Below, piece by piece: positions 5,436 to 6,106 of a DNA stretch of 6,106 nt (position 1 is its first letter; every line of letters begins with the position of its first letter). Under the pieces are notes generated by a model that was not told where the DNA came from, ran no database searches, and saw only the letters and a list, made by a program, of their open reading frames with translations. The stretch comes from an uncultured Bacteroidota bacterium. GTDB lineage: Bacteria; Bacteroidota; Bacteroidia; Chitinophagales; Chitinophagaceae. The position numbers and the translations under genes were made by a program. The stretch lies in assembly GCA_946887345.1 (NCBI GenBank), contig CAMPKR010000156.1, positions 1 through 6,106 on the forward strand, written 5' to 3'.

Positions 5436-5467
5436 CTGATCTTTATTTCCGGTTTTGCAATTTTGAG

Positions 5468-5507
5468 CAGGCGGGAATGCCCGCCAGTACTACATTTCTT
5501 ATTTTTT
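5468..5507 (+). terminator. GC-rich hairpin after the NTF2-like gene, probable terminator
   Basis: GGCGGG (5470-5475), loop AATG, CCCGCC (5480-5485) forms a perfect 6-bp GC stem, with a further C-G pair (5468, 5487) past an A-A mismatch. A T-rich stretch ending in seven T (5502-5508) follows after about 15 bases. It lies 33 bases after the stop at 5435. The gap before the T-tract is longer than in a textbook terminator. Confidence 0.5.
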
Positions 5508-5509
5508 TG

Positions 5510-5607
5510 TTACCGATTCTGTACCGCTATCTTTCCGGTTATTTACCGCTTTATTACCGGTTTGTTTCCGATTCATTTCCGGTCGTTACTGATTTGTTAC
5601 CGACTAG
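5510..5607. repeat. Nine-unit direct repeat of about 11 bp, core TTWCCG
   Basis: Units start at 5510, 5521, 5532, 5543, 5554, 5565, 5576, 5586 and 5597. Examples are TTACCGATTCT, TTTCCGGTTAT, TTACCGGTTTG, TTTCCGATTCA and TTACCGACTAG; the consensus is near TTWCCGRTTNN. Eight units keep CCG (at 5513, 5524, 5535, 5546, 5557, 5568, 5579, 5600) and one has CTG (5589). Seven of the eight steps are 11 bases and one is 10. A further in-phase CCG occurs at 5622. The array lies right after the GC hairpin and about 350 bases before the response regulator gene. 11 is not a multiple of 3, so it is not a coding repeat. Confidence 0.8.
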
Positions 5608-5952
5608 CTGACTCTCATTGACCGAACAGGTGACGCGTACTGACGGCTTAGAGTTCTGTGCAGACGCTTTGTGTCGAAACGTGCGTACTGACAGTCTGTA
5701 GCTTGTATAAGCTGCATGGGTTTATGTCAAAGAACTGATGTAAAGTTACGATGAAGTGAGTTGCATTCGAACAAACGGGTGTGTTTATGTGGGAAACTTT
5801 TTGATGGCCGCTAACAAGAAAACTACCCGTCGATAATGGCGGAACAAGCGTAAGTTGCGCGATATCCCGGCTGTTAAGCTCTGCCATTGCAAGTTTGTTG
5901 ATTGTTAGATGCTGATTTCTATCTATATTTAGAAACGCAACGCAAAACAACA
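5608..5952. other. Gene-poor stretch before the response regulator
   Basis: I see no convincing gene, tRNA or rRNA in these 345 bases. A minus-strand open frame at 5953-5648 reads as a Cys/His-rich sequence unlike any protein family and is not called. The stretch holds a 10-base direct repeat GCGTACTGAC at 5635-5644 and 5683-5692, small palindromes TCTGTGCAGA (5655-5664) and ACAGTCTGT (5691-5699), and a candidate promoter near its right end. It could contain a long leader, a small RNA or decayed sequence. Confidence 0.5.
5898..5931 (+). promoter_or_regulatory. Candidate promoter of the response regulator gene
   Basis: TTG (5898-5900, preceded by another TTTG at 5894) is followed after 23 bases by TATATTTA (5924-5931), seven of eight matches to TAnnTTTG. 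The start of transcription would lie near 5938, leaving a short leader (AACGCAACGCAAAACAAC) before the ATG at 5953. The match is imperfect and the region AT-rich. Confidence 0.35.
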
Positions 5953-6106
5953 ATGAACAAAAAGCAATTCACTTTTGAGAGGGTAATGATGATAGACGAC
6001 AATGCCGTTGACAGGTATGTGGCGCTGTACGTAATGAAGAAGTATGCTTTTGCCCGGGAAGTGCTTGAATTTGACATGGCTACTGAAGCGTTGAGCTATC
6101 TCCAAC
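5953..6106 (+). CDS. CheY-like response regulator receiver domain (5' part, cut by window edge)
   Basis: The first 51 codons from the ATG at 5953. The sequence MNKKQFTFERVMMIDDNAVDRYVALYVMKK carries the first receiver strand (VMMIDD) with the acidic pair Asp15-Asp16 that binds magnesium, then helix 1. EVLEFDMATEALSYLQ follows as strand 2 and helix 2. The phospho-accepting aspartate, expected about 40-45 residues after Asp16, lies outside the window, as does any output domain. Bacteroidota have many stand-alone receivers beginning like this (VMLIDDNEID type), often next to a histidine kinase, but the full length must be seen. The leader AACGCAACGCAAAACAAC is A-rich without a Shine-Dalgarno sequence, the usual pattern for this phylum. 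Confidence 0.85.
   Translation, partial: MNKKQFTFERVMMIDDNAVDRYVALYVMKKYAFAREVLEFDMATEALSYLQ

Noticed and set aside
5417..5611. 64-codon plus-strand frame over the 11-bp array
   Set aside because: It overlaps the end of the NTF2-like gene and reads through the GC hairpin and the 11-bp repeats; the Tyr/Leu/Pro-rich sequence is a by-product of the repeat.
5648..5953. 101-codon minus-strand open frame in the gene-poor stretch
   Set aside because: Its Cys/His/Thr/Ser-rich translation resembles no protein family, and it begins exactly at the start of the response regulator gene on the other strand.

Overview
The window looks like chromosomal DNA from a member of the Bacteroidota, most likely a Chitinophagaceae-like lineage. 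The reasons are the family signatures of the proteins (a Lys9-type saccharopine reductase, and a small membrane protein with the FKxxHWP motif seen in GldL-like proteins), mostly A-rich leaders without Shine-Dalgarno sequences, and matches to the Bacteroidota -33/-7 promoter (TTTG, then TAnnTTTG). The genus-level guess is inference.

Layout. Positions 1-68 may hold the first 22 codons of a minus-strand gene that leaves the window. A saccharopine dehydrogenase (reductase type) gene runs rightward at 190-1515 and converges on a leftward block, with a hairpin between the two stop codons. The leftward genes, in transcription order, are pyrR (4899-4342), pyrB (4257-3325), a 121-residue four-helix membrane protein (3323-2958), accD (2873-1992) and smpB (1985-1539). 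A good promoter match just upstream of accD suggests two units: pyrR-pyrB-membrane protein, and accD-smpB. Divergent from pyrR is an NTF2/SnoaL-like gene (5010-5435). It is followed by a GC-rich hairpin, about 500 bases without a convincing gene, and the first 51 codons of a CheY-like response regulator (from 5953).

Functions. The leftward block is housekeeping: pyrimidine synthesis (aspartate transcarbamoylase and the pyr regulator PyrR), the first step of fatty acid synthesis (AccD), and ribosome rescue (SmpB).

The most interesting signals are non-coding. (1) The pyrR leader has a 14-base match, with one mismatch, to the PyrR RNA-binding loop consensus as I remember it. It includes the GGAGG that would serve as the pyrR ribosome binding site, which suggests autogenous translational control. 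(2) A nine-unit array of about 11 bp (TTWCCG core) lies in the gene-poor stretch, phased to one helical turn. (3) Five heptamer units (CTCGATN) sit next to an A-rich 12-13 bp repeat between pyrR and pyrB. (4) An 11-bp-stem hairpin lies between pyrR and its divergent neighbour. pyrR has no in-frame ATG at its 5' end and must start at TTG or another non-ATG codon.
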